Positions 35,081 through 44,665 of a stretch of 64,000 bases of DNA are shown here, one piece after another. A program made the position numbers and the translations under genes. The DNA is from Postechiella sp039985655 (GTDB taxonomy: Bacteria > Bacteroidota > Bacteroidia > Flavobacteriales > Flavobacteriaceae). The notes under the pieces are model-generated. The model had not been told where the DNA came from. It saw nothing but the letters and a program-made list of their open reading frames with translations, and searched no databases. Location: assembly GCA_039985655.1 (NCBI GenBank), contig JBDWSF010000018.1:434001-498000 (forward strand). Reading direction: 5' to 3'. Each line of letters opens with the position of its first letter. Within the stretch, counting starts at the first letter, position 1.

Positions 35081-35917
35081 ATGGGGAAGCAAGAAGATAA
35101 ACACAGAATATTAGTATTAGGAGCTAGCGGTTTTTTGGGAGGTTCTATTTACAGAGAGCTCTGCTCCTATTTTAAAACATTTGGCACCTATAACATATCT
35201 AATAAATCGTTTGAAAAGAATAACCATTTTTTTCAATATAATATTGAAGAAGACGATGTTTACGAAATCTTAGAAGCTTCCAAACCAACCCTCATTATTT
35301 CTGCATTACGTGGCGATTTTTCAAAACAGGTTATTGTACATCAGCATATTGCAGAGTATGTATTTTCTAATAAAGTAAAACTCATTTTCTTATCGTCTGC
35401 AAACGTTTTTGATGCGTACAGTAAATACCCAAGTTACGAACAAGACAAAACATTGAGTAATAGCATTTATGGGCATTTTAAAATTAAAATTGAAAATATG
35501 CTTTTAAGACTGCCTAAAAAGTATGTTGTTATTTTAAGATTACCCATGGTTTTTGGACCTCAATCACCCAGGATACATGAAATAATACAATCTTTAAATG
35601 AAAAAACACCCATTGAAGTCTTCCCTAACCTAATAATGAATGTGACTACAGACACCAAAGTAACACAACAAATACATTATATAATTAACAGAAATAAATA
35701 TGGCGTATTTCATATGGGAAGTAATGATTTAGTACATCACAACGATTTTATAAAAGAAATTATTGATGCTATACAACATAAAAACAAAGCTATTTTAAAA
35801 AATGTATATACTACAAACGACGATAGATATTTAGCCGTTTTACCTAAATCTAATTTGCTTCCAAAACACTTACAAATAGAAAGTCGAAAAATAATAGACG
35901 AATTAAAATATAATTGA
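35081..35917 (+). CDS. RmlD-like NAD(P)-dependent short-chain dehydrogenase
   Basis: The 278-residue protein has a Rossmann start ILVLGASGFLGGSIY (10-24), then IFLSSANVFDAYS near 105-118 and the catalytic YGHFK (Tyr-x-x-x-Lys). The core resembles RmlD sugar-nucleotide reductases and UDP-sugar epimerases. The substrate cannot be inferred and no sugar-nucleotide cluster adjoins. It is in an apparent operon with gcvT and glsA upstream (27 nt gap). Confidence 0.8.
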   Translation: MGKQEDKHRILVLGASGFLGGSIYRELCSYFKTFGTYNISNKSFEKNNHFFQYNIEEDDVYEILEASKPTLIISALRGDFSKQVIVHQHIAEYVFSNKVKLIFLSSANVFDAYSKYPSYEQDKTLSNSIYGHFKIKIENMLLRLPKKYVVILRLPMVFGPQSPRIHEIIQSLNEKTPIEVFPNLIMNVTTDTKVTQQIHYIINRNKYGVFHMGSNDLVHHNDFIKEIIDAIQHKNKAILKNVYTTNDDRYLAVLPKSNLLPKHLQIESRKIIDELKYN

Positions 35918-35968
35918 TTTTAAAAATCAAAAGCATTAAATTGTAAATCAAATAAACATCTACTTGCC

Positions 35969-36262
35969 ATGAATAAAAAATTAAGTGAAGACGATATAGA
36001 AAAACGCTTATTACAATTTCCTGATTGGGATTATTTTGATGATGCGATTCATGGTGAATTCGAGTTCGATAATTTTAAAGATTGTTTTAGTGCCATGAGC
36101 AGAGTTGCTTTTGAATGTGAAGCCCTTAACCACCATCCCGAATGGACGAATGTTTATAATGTCCTCACGATAGCCTTATCGACACACGATGCGCAAGGTG
36201 TTACCGCTTTAGATTTCAAATTAGCAGAAGCCATAGAAAACATTGTAGAACCAGACGAATAA
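35969..36262 (+). CDS. phhB: 4a-hydroxytetrahydrobiopterin dehydratase (pterin dehydratase)
   Basis: The 97-residue protein is a PCD/DCoH-fold enzyme: ALNHHPEWTNVYN holds the catalytic HH (55-56) and PEW, and STHDAQGVT (about 72-80) supplies the third His. It regenerates the pterin cofactor after aromatic amino acid hydroxylases. Length is normal. The hydroxylase is not in the window. Confidence 0.92.
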   Translation: MNKKLSEDDIEKRLLQFPDWDYFDDAIHGEFEFDNFKDCFSAMSRVAFECEALNHHPEWTNVYNVLTIALSTHDAQGVTALDFKLAEAIENIVEPDE

Positions 36263-36265
36263 TAA

Positions 36266-36296
36266 TTTGTTTTTGATGGCTCGATTTTTAACTTTG
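36266..36296 (+). promoter_or_regulatory. Promoter of the YebC-family gene
   Basis: TTTG (36266-36269), 19-nt spacer, then TAACTTTG (36289-36296), a full Bacteroidota -33/-7 match 65 nt before the ATG at 36362. This one of the best promoters in the window. Confidence 0.65.
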
Positions 36297-36361
36297 CGTT
36301 AATAAAAAGAATATCACTAATAGTTCCTCAGTTTAGGAAACGAAAATATAAATAGTCAATT

Positions 36362-37081
36362 ATGGGAAGAGCTTTTGAATTTCGAAAAGCACGTAAAATG
36401 AAACGTTGGTCTGCTATGAGTAAAGCTTTTACTCGTATTGGAAAAGATATTGTAATGGCCGTTAAAGAAGGTGGTCCAGATCCAGCTAGTAATTCGCGTT
36501 TAAGAGCAGTTATACAGAATGCAAAATCTGTTAATATGCCCAAAGATAATGTAGAACGTGCTATTAAAAAAGCAAGCGAAAAAGGTCAAGGCGATTATAA
36601 AGAAGTCATTTTTGAAGGTTATGCACCACACGGTATTGCTGTTTTAGTTGAAACAGCTACAGATAATAACACACGTACCGTTGCTAACGTACGTAGTTAT
36701 TTTAATAAATGTGATGGGAGTTTAGGAACATCAGGTTCGGTAGTTTTCATGTTCGATCATACCTGTAACTTCAGAATTAATGCTGAAGGACTAGATGCTG
36801 AAGAAGTAGAATTAGAATTTATAGATTTTGGTGCAGAAGAAGTTTTTGCTGATGATGATGGTATTTTAATTTACGCGCCTTTTGAAAGTTTTGGAGCCAT
36901 TCAAGCGGAACTAGAGTCTAGAGAAATTGAAATTTTATCGTCTGGTTTTGAGCGTATTCCTCAAGTCACAAAACAGATAACAGCAGAACAAGCTTTAGAT
37001 GTGGAAAAGCTTTTAGAAAAGCTTGACGACGACGACGATGTGCAAAACGTGTATCACACGATGGAAGAAACTGCGGAGTAA
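36362..37081 (+). CDS. YebC/PmpR-family translation/transcription factor
   Basis: The 239-residue protein begins MGRAFEFRKARKMKRWSAMS, the typical YebC N-terminus, and has SNSRLRAVIQNAKSVNMPKDN near 44-62, FEGYAPHGIAVLVE near 83-96 and FDHTCNF. YebC proteins have been described as DNA-binding regulators and more recently as ribosome-associated factors helping proline-rich stalls. Single gene, with its own promoter and a nested terminator downstream. Confidence 0.93.
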   Translation: MGRAFEFRKARKMKRWSAMSKAFTRIGKDIVMAVKEGGPDPASNSRLRAVIQNAKSVNMPKDNVERAIKKASEKGQGDYKEVIFEGYAPHGIAVLVETATDNNTRTVANVRSYFNKCDGSLGTSGSVVFMFDHTCNFRINAEGLDAEEVELEFIDFGAEEVFADDDGILIYAPFESFGAIQAELESREIEILSSGFERIPQVTKQITAEQALDVEKLLEKLDDDDDVQNVYHTMEETAE

Positions 37082-37108
37082 TTGCTACATTCTAAAATAT
37101 TATAACAA

Positions 37109-37250
37109 AAAAAGAGGCTGTTTAAAAAGTCTAGATTGTTGAGTTTGTCAGGTTGAGCTTGTCGAAACCTATTATTGATTATCAGTAAGTTGATATATTT
37201 CGACAAGCTCAATATGAGTATTCATTTTACTTTTTAAACAGCCTCTTTTT
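37109..37250. terminator. Nested inverted repeats between convergent genes (bidirectional terminator)
   Basis: The outer arms AAAAAGAGGCTGTTTAAAAAGT (37109-37130) and 37229-37250 are perfect complements. An inner perfect 15-bp pair, TTGAGCTTGTCGAAA (37153-37167) with TTTCGACAAGCTCAA (37198-37212), makes a branched structure. The outer stem ends in a T-run in either direction and separates YebC from menE. The left arm and adjacent bases match the minus strand at 47370-47416. Confidence 0.8.
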
Positions 37251-37268
37251 GTTTACACATATATGTAA

Positions 37269-38333
37269 TTAAACCGTTTCTAATGTTTTAGCGCGATGAA
37301 TTTTTCCTGAAGCAGTTTCAATAAAATGCTTTACAAAAAAGACTTCTTTTGGTTTTTCAAATTTTTCTAAATCTTCAAATACAGCCGTTTCTATTGCTCT
37401 AGTATTGCCTTCAATTAGCATCACAACTTTTTCGCCTAAAGTATCATCTTCTTGAGATGTAATAAAAAATTGCTCTGGTATTTTATCTTGTAATTTTTCT
37501 TCAATCACTTCTGGAAAAACTTTAATTCCTCCAGTGTTTATAACATTATCAAAACGTCCTAGCCATTCAAATTCTGTTTCTGAATGTATTTTTACAATAT
37601 CATTGGTCACAATTTGGCCTTCCGATAATTTAGGAGCATCAATCACTAAACAACTTCTATCATCGACAGAAAGTGTAATATCTGGCAATACTTTAAAAAA
37701 GGAATCAGAACTTGAATCATCAAAATTATTTAATTTTTTAATCGCGATGTGCGATACCGTTTCTGTCATTCCATAGGTTTCATAAACATTTGGTTTCTTG
37801 TCTTGAACAAGCGTTTTTATGTGATTTGAAACACGTCCGCCACCCACAATTACCGTTTTAATACATTTCAAATATTTTGCAAAATTTTTGAGTTGCATTG
37901 GTGTAAAGGCACAAAATTCATAATCCTTTTCATAATCAATTTGTGGAAGCGATGTTGGTTGCACCATATCCAATTCTAAGCCTAAAATAACGGCTCTTAT
38001 TATCATCATTTTACCAGCTATAAAATTAGAGGGTAAACAATGTAAAACCTTCTTACCTGGTGCTAGATTAAAAAAGTCTCCAGTAGCAATAGCAGAATTC
38101 ACCATCGCCTGTTTTTTAATCTTTAACATTTTGGGTTTCCCCGTAGAGCCAGAAGTTTGCACGATTACATAGTCTTTTCTATCCAACCAATCGAGTAAAA
38201 ACTGTCCCAATTCTTGTTGATATGGCAATCCTTCTTTGACATAACTATAAGCAACCTCCATAAGGTCTTCGTAATTATAGTTAATATTATCTAACTTAAA
38301 TTTTAAATGTACTTTGGTATAATCTGGAATCAT
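37269..38333 (-). CDS. menE: o-Succinylbenzoate-CoA ligase
   Basis: The 354-residue AMP-forming ligase activates o-succinylbenzoate for menaquinone synthesis. Adenylation motifs are visible: VQTSGSTGKPKM (58-69), YGMTET near 185-190, and GRFDNVINTGGIKVFPEVIE near 260-279. It is shorter than typical MenE (about 450-490), as is usual in Bacteroidota, lacking much of the N-terminal region. The men operon supplies the context. Confidence 0.9.
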   Translation of the reverse strand: MIPDYTKVHLKFKLDNINYNYEDLMEVAYSYVKEGLPYQQELGQFLLDWLDRKDYVIVQTSGSTGKPKMLKIKKQAMVNSAIATGDFFNLAPGKKVLHCLPSNFIAGKMMIIRAVILGLELDMVQPTSLPQIDYEKDYEFCAFTPMQLKNFAKYLKCIKTVIVGGGRVSNHIKTLVQDKKPNVYETYGMTETVSHIAIKKLNNFDDSSSDSFFKVLPDITLSVDDRSCLVIDAPKLSEGQIVTNDIVKIHSETEFEWLGRFDNVINTGGIKVFPEVIEEKLQDKIPEQFFITSQEDDTLGEKVVMLIEGNTRAIETAVFEDLEKFEKPKEVFFVKHFIETASGKIHRAKTLETV

Positions 38334-38338
38334 AATAT

Positions 38339-39307
38339 TTAATCTATAATTTTATAATCTTGTTCAGGGCCTTCTTTTACATCCCCAAATAATTTTTCGC
38401 TCCAATTATTCCATTTATATTTTTTTGAATAAATGAAAAGTAAAATTGGAAATATGACAAAAACGGGCACAAATATTTCTGCAAGCTTCATGGTTTCGGG
38501 ATCGCTCATATCTTTAAAAACGGAATGGGTTTGTAAGGCTGTCCAATCTGCCGTAACCAATAATGCTGTAAATAAATTATTAGCTGCGTGAAAACCTAAA
38601 GCTAATTCTAAACCTTCATCCATGAGTGTTATAATACCTAAAAAGAAACCTGTACCTATATAATACACCATAATAATTGGGCCTAATTTATCTACTTCTG
38701 GGTTTGCAATATGTAGTAATCCAAAACCTAAAGACGTAATAATTAATGGTGCCCATTTGTTTTTTACAATAACACCAATACCTTGTATTAAATAGCCTCT
38801 AAATAAATATTCTTCAAAGCTCGTTTGTAGCGGTATCATTATTATAGCAATAACACAAAGAATTAAAAACGGCACGAGTTTAAAGTTTAAAACATAATCT
38901 TCTGGAGTTAAGTAATAATCTATAAATAAAATTCCTGAAGATAAAATGCCCCATAAAATAAATGAAAACCAAAAACGTTTCCAATCTATTTTTTTTCGAC
39001 TCGTTGTAAATCGAGTTAGTGATAATTTATGCATATACTTTACCACGAGAAAAAGCGCAATTAAGCCAAAAACAAACATTAAAAGCATTAAAAACAGATT
39101 CAAATTGGGCTCTAAAATCGATAATAATTCGTTTTGAGTCAACTGATCTAATTCAGCGATATCTCCACCATTACTAAGAGTTTCAACTATAAGACCCACT
39201 AAAAAAGGAATCCCGCCAATAACTTGCCATGCAATTAAGACAATTACTAATCCTATTAAATAACGCCACCAATCATGTAATCCTTTAAACGCCTGTGCTA
39301 TATACAT
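38339..39307 (-). CDS. CPBP-family intramembrane metalloprotease (Abi/CaaX-like)
   Basis: The 322-residue integral membrane protein has about seven to eight helices. The CPBP motifs are EEYLFR (Glu165, Glu166, Arg170), the His in FGLLHIAN (His199) and FHAANN (His240). This glutamate/His set is that of type II CAAX prenyl endopeptidases and bacteriocin-immunity proteins. Substrate unknown. It sits inside the men operon, between menC and menE, with small gaps (4-5 nt). Confidence 0.9.
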   Translation of the reverse strand: MYIAQAFKGLHDWWRYLIGLVIVLIAWQVIGGIPFLVGLIVETLSNGGDIAELDQLTQNELLSILEPNLNLFLMLLMFVFGLIALFLVVKYMHKLSLTRFTTSRKKIDWKRFWFSFILWGILSSGILFIDYYLTPEDYVLNFKLVPFLILCVIAIIMIPLQTSFEEYLFRGYLIQGIGVIVKNKWAPLIITSLGFGLLHIANPEVDKLGPIIMVYYIGTGFFLGIITLMDEGLELALGFHAANNLFTALLVTADWTALQTHSVFKDMSDPETMKLAEIFVPVFVIFPILLFIYSKKYKWNNWSEKLFGDVKEGPEQDYKIID

Positions 39308-39311
39308 ATAT

Positions 39312-40349
39312 CTATAAATTTATTGTCCATGATTTTAAACTATCGTATTGTAAAGTACCGTTTTCAACCCGTAATGGCGAAGCGAAATTATTAGTAAACA
39401 AACCACCAGTTCCTAAGCCTTGCGGTAATTTACTTTGCTTATTATACGTGTATTGTGCAATAGCATTTAATCCCACATTGCTTTCTAAAGCGCTGGTAAT
39501 CCACCATCCTATATTTTGTTTTTCTGCAATTTCAATCCAATCGTTACTCCCCTTAAAACCACCTATTAGTGTTGGTTTTAAAATAATGTATTGCGGATTT
39601 ATAGTTTGTAGCAATTCCTGCTTTTTTGTTACTGAAAAAACACCAATTAATTCTTCATCTAAGGCTATTGGTAATGGTGTGTTTTCACATAAATTAGTCA
39701 TTGCTTCTATTTGCCCTTGTTTAATGGGTTGTTCGATAGAATGCAAATCGTAATCTGATAATATTTTTAATTTATCTAACGCTTCCGCGGACGAAAAAGC
39801 ACCGTTAGCATCAACTCTTAATTCTATATCTTTTGAAGTAAATTCTTTTCTGATGGATTTTAAAAGTTCTATTTCAGCTTGAAAATCAATAGCTCCAATT
39901 TTCATTTTTATACATTGGAAACCGGCTTCTATTTTATCTTTTATTTGCTGATTCATAAATCCTTTGGTTCCCATCCAAATTAAACCATTAATAGTAATTG
40001 AATCTTCACTTTGTGTAAATTTTGATGGAAACAATTCGAAGGCATCTTTACTTTTTAATGACATAAACGCCATTTCTAACCCGAACTGAATACTAGGGAA
40101 TTCGATCAATTCGTTTAATAAATAATTTAAACCTAAATCAATATTTTGAGTTACCCAACTTAATTTGTCTTCGTAATCTATTCTATCATCTATAGAAAGC
40201 CCTTTAAACATCCCACATTCACCGATTCCCTGTTTTCCATTATCATTTAAAAGAAGAAACCAAGTCGCTTTCGTTTTTAAAATACCACGTGATGTACCAC
40301 TGGCTTGTTTAAATTCTAGAATGTGTTTTTTAAACGAAGCCTTCATCAT
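39312..40349 (-). CDS. menC: o-Succinylbenzoate synthase
   Basis: The 345-residue enolase-superfamily enzyme has the catalytic KMK (Lys148 and Lys150), metal ligands Asp180 (RVDANGAFS), Glu206 (SIEQPI) and Asp231 (ALDEEL), and the second base Lys258 (ILKPTLIGG). This is the dehydratase giving o-succinylbenzoate in menaquinone synthesis. It is 4 nt from the CPBP gene and 2 nt from the UPF0173 gene. Confidence 0.94.
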   Translation of the reverse strand: MMKASFKKHILEFKQASGTSRGILKTKATWFLLLNDNGKQGIGECGMFKGLSIDDRIDYEDKLSWVTQNIDLGLNYLLNELIEFPSIQFGLEMAFMSLKSKDAFELFPSKFTQSEDSITINGLIWMGTKGFMNQQIKDKIEAGFQCIKMKIGAIDFQAEIELLKSIRKEFTSKDIELRVDANGAFSSAEALDKLKILSDYDLHSIEQPIKQGQIEAMTNLCENTPLPIALDEELIGVFSVTKKQELLQTINPQYIILKPTLIGGFKGSNDWIEIAEKQNIGWWITSALESNVGLNAIAQYTYNKQSKLPQGLGTGGLFTNNFASPLRVENGTLQYDSLKSWTINL

Positions 40350-40351
40350 TT

Positions 40352-41029
40352 TTATAACTCAATATAATCACCAATATTTAAAAGCATAAGGTCTTTATTC
40401 TTATCAAAGAATTTTCGTTTTGCGGCTTCGTGGTCTATTTCAATATAACCAAATGTATCAAAATGATACCCTAAAACTTTATCGCACGCAATAAAATCGC
40501 TAGCCAATATCGCATCATCTATTCCCATGGTAAAATTATCGCCAATAGGTAAAATAGCTAAATCTAATTTTGTTTGAAGCGGGATTAACTTCATATCGAA
40601 AGTTAAAGCAGTATCGCCTGCAATGTATATATTTTTATGTTCACCTTCTATCACAAAACCACCAGGTTGTCCGCCGTAGCTTCCATCTGGAAAAGAAGAG
40701 GTATGAATCGCATTGACATATTTTACAGAACCAAAGTCAAAATCCCATTTACCACCATGATTCATGGGATGTCCCTCAAAACCAAGATTACCAAAATGTG
40801 TAACAATTTCGTAGTTAGAAACAATTACAGCTTGTGTTCGTTTTGCAATGGCTTCAACATCTAAAATATGATCTTGATGTGCATGTGTTAATAGAATATA
40901 ATCTGCTTTAAGCGTGTTTATATCTATATGTGATGCATTGGGATTACCAGTAATAAACGGATCGACTAAAATATGAATATCATCAATTTGAATTCCTAAA
41001 CTAGCATGACCATAAAACGTGATTTTCAT
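40352..41029 (-). CDS. Metallo-beta-lactamase-fold hydrolase (UPF0173 family)
   Basis: The 225-residue enzyme begins KITFYGHASLGIQIDD and has HAHQDH (49-54) binding two metal ions, plus GDTALTFDM near 139-147. UPF0173 proteins are metal-dependent hydrolases of unknown substrate. It is embedded in the men operon between a secreted protein and menC; its link with quinone synthesis is only positional. Confidence 0.9.
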   Translation of the reverse strand: MKITFYGHASLGIQIDDIHILVDPFITGNPNASHIDINTLKADYILLTHAHQDHILDVEAIAKRTQAVIVSNYEIVTHFGNLGFEGHPMNHGGKWDFDFGSVKYVNAIHTSSFPDGSYGGQPGGFVIEGEHKNIYIAGDTALTFDMKLIPLQTKLDLAILPIGDNFTMGIDDAILASDFIACDKVLGYHFDTFGYIEIDHEAAKRKFFDKNKDLMLLNIGDYIEL

Positions 41030-41059
41030 ATCTTTAATTTATTAAGTAAAATATTAAAA

Positions 41060-42559
41060 TTATTCTAATATTAAAAACTGTTTTTTACCACCTCCAACTT
41101 TACTTATTGTTATAAAACGCTCGTCATCGTAAACACCATAAAACGGTGTGTAAAATGTATTTCCTTTATTGTCTTGAATTTTATCGTAAGACACGTCTCC
41201 ACCTTCATTAAAAACAATGTCGTATAACGCTGTAGATTCTAAAAAGCCTTTAGAAACTTTAACACGGCCATCTTCTTTTTCGTTTAGATTCTTTCCTGAA
41301 TTTAAAATGACATGCAATTGACCTTCTTTTAAAAACGCACTGTATGATGGCACTAACGAGCGTTTAAAAATACTTCTTCCCCATTCTAATTGACCTTCTG
41401 CATTAATTTTTTTGACAAGTACATTATTATAGTGGGGTACCGATTGCGTGTAACTTCCTCCTCCCATGCCATTATAGACATAAACTTGTGTTACAAAAAA
41501 CTCTTCTGCCAATAAGTATGTATTACCTTTATCGTCTTCTAAAACATAATCAACATAATAATTAGACAACTCCTCAGCTACATCTTTCTTCTTTTTGGCT
41601 TTATTTTCGGTATATAAATCTTTATAAACAGTTTCTGGTAATTTAAAAGCATTTTGCTTAGTAATTGTCATGGAATCGGTAGCAACATCAAAGATTAAAG
41701 ATCCTTTAATTCTGCCCGCTCTTTTGTCTGAATAAAACCCAATTAAACGAATTTTATTTTTAACGTTCGAAATTATTAAAGAACTAATATGCTCCTCTTT
41801 ACTAAATTCTATATTTATCACTTGATTACCTAATTCTGTAATTTTATTGAGAACAAAATCATAATTAGCCTTTCCTCCTTTTTTTTCTGATCGTCCTTCT
41901 AAAAACACTTTTCCTAAAGCATACACATTCGCATCATCATCTATAGATAAATCGTTTGCTTCATAGAATTTTTCTGTGTTTTCTTGAAATGTTTGTTTAA
42001 ATACCAAATTTAATGTTTCAGAATTATAAACACGAACCGTATAAGAATTTGAATGCTTTTTTATATCATCTGTAGACACCACAAAATAGGACCCATTAGG
42101 CGACATTGCAAAGCCTGTTTCTCGCTTATTACTTCCAGAAAACAGACGTTGATTTTTTTCTACATCTGTTTTAAATAATTTTGTTCTTTTGTGCGAACCG
42201 TCATTTATATTAAATTCATGGCAATATATAACGCGTTCTTTTTTTGACGGAGATAATACCGTAAATACTTTTATAGTATTTTTAAAAATTAACTCACCAC
42301 AAAAGTCTTCATCCAAATTGGTTTCTATTAAACTATTTTTTATTCTATCTAAAGATTCATTAAAGACATCGAAAAGCAAATGTATTTTGCTATATCTAAC
42401 AACTCCTGTTAAACCAAGCGGGGATGTATGCATGGAAAGTACATCACCAGATTTTACTTTATCTTTAAATTCCGGACTCTCTAACACCTTTAATTTAGTT
42501 GTGTTTTGAGCGAATGTCATTGAAGTAACCAATAGTAAAAAGCAAATAATGTTCTTCAT
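41060..42559 (-). CDS. Secreted protein of unknown function in the men operon
   Basis: This 499-residue protein has a signal peptide ending TFAQ. The mature part is a series of beta-strand segments with repeated K/Y/V patterns, for example SPNGSYFVVSTDD near residue 150 and EDDKGNTYLLAEEFF near 350. This suggests a propeller-like or beta-rich fold. I do not recognise a family. It lies between menA and the UPF0173 gene, with a 10-nt gap to menA, and may be a passenger gene. Confidence 0.72.
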   Translation of the reverse strand: MKNIICFLLLVTSMTFAQNTTKLKVLESPEFKDKVKSGDVLSMHTSPLGLTGVVRYSKIHLLFDVFNESLDRIKNSLIETNLDEDFCGELIFKNTIKVFTVLSPSKKERVIYCHEFNINDGSHKRTKLFKTDVEKNQRLFSGSNKRETGFAMSPNGSYFVVSTDDIKKHSNSYTVRVYNSETLNLVFKQTFQENTEKFYEANDLSIDDDANVYALGKVFLEGRSEKKGGKANYDFVLNKITELGNQVINIEFSKEEHISSLIISNVKNKIRLIGFYSDKRAGRIKGSLIFDVATDSMTITKQNAFKLPETVYKDLYTENKAKKKKDVAEELSNYYVDYVLEDDKGNTYLLAEEFFVTQVYVYNGMGGGSYTQSVPHYNNVLVKKINAEGQLEWGRSIFKRSLVPSYSAFLKEGQLHVILNSGKNLNEKEDGRVKVSKGFLESTALYDIVFNEGGDVSYDKIQDNKGNTFYTPFYGVYDDERFITISKVGGGKKQFLILE

Positions 42560-42569
42560 GTAATAATTA

Positions 42570-43493
42570 TTAATTGAATTCTAAAATATAGCCAACTCCC
42601 ATAAGTACTGCTAAAGCAAATGTGGTTAATGCTAATTTCTTTAATTCTGGATTTAATGCTCTAGGTTCCGTGTTTTTTGAAACTTTTTTAAGATGAATCA
42701 CTATAGGAATATAAGTTATAAAATATATAAAATTATAGGGTGATGTATAATATAGTATACCGAATAACAGAGATAACACCATGGCTGATCCTATTAAAAA
42801 ATAATGATACAACTTAACTTTCTCTACTCCTAGTTTAACCGCAAGCGTTATTTTATTTGATTTTTCATCAGAATTTATATCTCGCATATTATTGAGATTA
42901 AGTACAGCAGCACTTAAAAACCCGATAGTACAAGCTGGCAAAAAAACAATATGATCAATGGTTTTAGCATATAAAACATAACAACCTATAACACTAACTA
43001 ACCCGAAAAAGATAAACACAAACACATCGCCTAACGCTCTATAACCATAAGCCTTTTCGCCAACAGTATAACGTATGGCTGCAACTACAGACGCAATCCC
43101 TAATAAAAAGAAAGCTAATGTTAGTCCAAAATGTTTAACGCCAAAGGCCGAAAAAATAAGCATAAAAGCAAAACCAATACAAACTAATATATTGATTTTA
43201 ATGGCTTGAAACATCTCTTCTGGTGTTATTTTCCCCGTCTGAATAGCACGATCTGGACCAATTCTATCGTCGTTATCTGTGCCTTTAATGCCATCGCCAT
43301 AATCGTTAGCCAAATTAGAAAGTACTTGCAAACTTAGTGTTGTTAAAATGGCAAGGATGAAAATACGCCACTCGAAAACACCATTGAATTCTGCAAAACA
43401 AGATGCTATGATGATGCCCGATACAGATAAGGGTAATGTACGTAAACGCATTGTTGACACCCAAAGAGAAACTTTTTTAATCATGGAATCCAT
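42570..43493 (-). CDS. menA: 1,4-dihydroxy-2-naphthoate prenyltransferase
   Basis: The 307-residue polytopic (about nine helices) enzyme carries the UbiA-family aspartate-rich motif NDYGDGIKGTDND near residues 63-75 and a second Asp-rich region, NLNNMRDINSDE near 200-211. It attaches the polyprenyl chain to 1,4-dihydroxy-2-naphthoate. It overlaps menB by 13 nt, confirming the men operon. Confidence 0.95.
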   Translation of the reverse strand: MDSMIKKVSLWVSTMRLRTLPLSVSGIIIASCFAEFNGVFEWRIFILAILTTLSLQVLSNLANDYGDGIKGTDNDDRIGPDRAIQTGKITPEEMFQAIKINILVCIGFAFMLIFSAFGVKHFGLTLAFFLLGIASVVAAIRYTVGEKAYGYRALGDVFVFIFFGLVSVIGCYVLYAKTIDHIVFLPACTIGFLSAAVLNLNNMRDINSDEKSNKITLAVKLGVEKVKLYHYFLIGSAMVLSLLFGILYYTSPYNFIYFITYIPIVIHLKKVSKNTEPRALNPELKKLALTTFALAVLMGVGYILEFN

Positions 43494-44320
43494 TTTTTAT
43501 CAAAGTTAGGCTTACGTTTTTCAAGAAAGGCATCTCGACCTTCTTTAGCCTCTTCTGTCATATAAGCAAGCCTGGTTGCTTCTCCTGCAAAGACTTGTTG
43601 TCCAACCATACCATCATCAGTTAAATTCATAGCGAACTTAAGCATTTTTATAGATGTTGGTGATTTTCCTAAAATTTCTTGTGCCCACTCGTAAGCAGTA
43701 TCTTCCAATTCATCATGAGGAACTACTGCGTTAACCATTCCCATATCATAAGCTTCCTGAGCACTATAGTTTCTTCCTAAGAAAAATATTTCCCTGGCTC
43801 TTTTTTGCCCCACCATTTTTGCTAAATATGCAGAACCATATCCACCATCAAAACTAGTAACATCGGCATCTGTTTGCTTAAAAATAGCATGCTCTTTACT
43901 GGCTAAAGTTAAATCGCAAATAACATGTAAGCTATGACCTCCACCTACAGCCCATCCAGGCACTACTGCTATAACTGCTTTTGGCATAAATCTTATCAGT
44001 CGTTGAACTTCTAAAATATTTAAACGATGATACCCATCTTCACCAACATAGCCTTGATGTCCTCTTGCTTTTTGATCGCCTCCACTGCAAAACGAGTATA
44101 CACCGTCTTTTGTAGAAGGGCCTTCGGCCGATAATAAAACAACACCTATATTTACATCTTCATTTGCATCGTAAAAAGCATCGTATAATTCACTCGTTGT
44201 TTTTGGTCTAAACGCATTTCTGACATCTGGTCTATTAAATGCAATACGAGCAACACCATTACTCTTTTTATAAGTAATGTCTTGATATTCTTTAACTGTT
44301 TTCCAATCGGCTTGCTCCAT
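43481..44320 (-). CDS. menB: 1,4-dihydroxy-2-naphthoyl-CoA synthase
   Basis: The 279-residue crotonase-fold enzyme forms the naphthoate ring. Characteristic patches are NRPDVRNAFRPKT near 29-41, SFCSGGDQKARG near 77-88 and PGWAVGGGHSLHV near 121-133. It is the first gene of the operon on the minus strand. The window does not show menF or menD, which must lie elsewhere. Confidence 0.96.
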   Translation of the reverse strand: MEQADWKTVKEYQDITYKKSNGVARIAFNRPDVRNAFRPKTTSELYDAFYDANEDVNIGVVLLSAEGPSTKDGVYSFCSGGDQKARGHQGYVGEDGYHRLNILEVQRLIRFMPKAVIAVVPGWAVGGGHSLHVICDLTLASKEHAIFKQTDADVTSFDGGYGSAYLAKMVGQKRAREIFFLGRNYSAQEAYDMGMVNAVVPHDELEDTAYEWAQEILGKSPTSIKMLKFAMNLTDDGMVGQQVFAGEATRLAYMTEEAKEGRDAFLEKRKPNFDKKWIP

Positions 44321-44659
44321 GGTATATTATTTTAGTCAAAAATAAATTTTATTTCATAAAATCGACTACTTCCTTCTAAAATAAATAAGATATAATTTCA
44401 GTTTTGCTTTTAAAGTTTTTAACTCTTATTAAAATAATGACGTCAAAATAGATAGTCTTGATAAAAACACCCTTATAAAATTACTAAATAGCCAATATTT
44501 TAAGAGTATTTTTATCATTATATGAAAACAAAATATACTTACTACTAAGTATTGTTTCGTAGTCTTTTATTTGTTAAATTTGCCTTAATCATAGATATAA
44601 TCGGTAAAACTTGCATTTCATCGTAAAATTATATATCTTTAACGAATAAATATCCCCAT
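44321..44659. other. Divergent intergenic region between menB and the small protein gene
   Basis: There is no gene in this stretch. On the plus strand it holds the promoter at 44552-44582. No conserved hairpin or operator was recognised, and no -7 box was seen on the minus strand for menB. Confidence 0.4.
44552..44582 (+). promoter_or_regulatory. Promoter of the 58-residue membrane protein gene
   Basis: TTG (44552-44554), a 20-nt spacer and TAAATTTG (44575-44582) fit the Bacteroidota promoter, 84 nt before the ATG at 44666. Confidence 0.55.
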
Positions 44660-44665
44660 TTGCCT

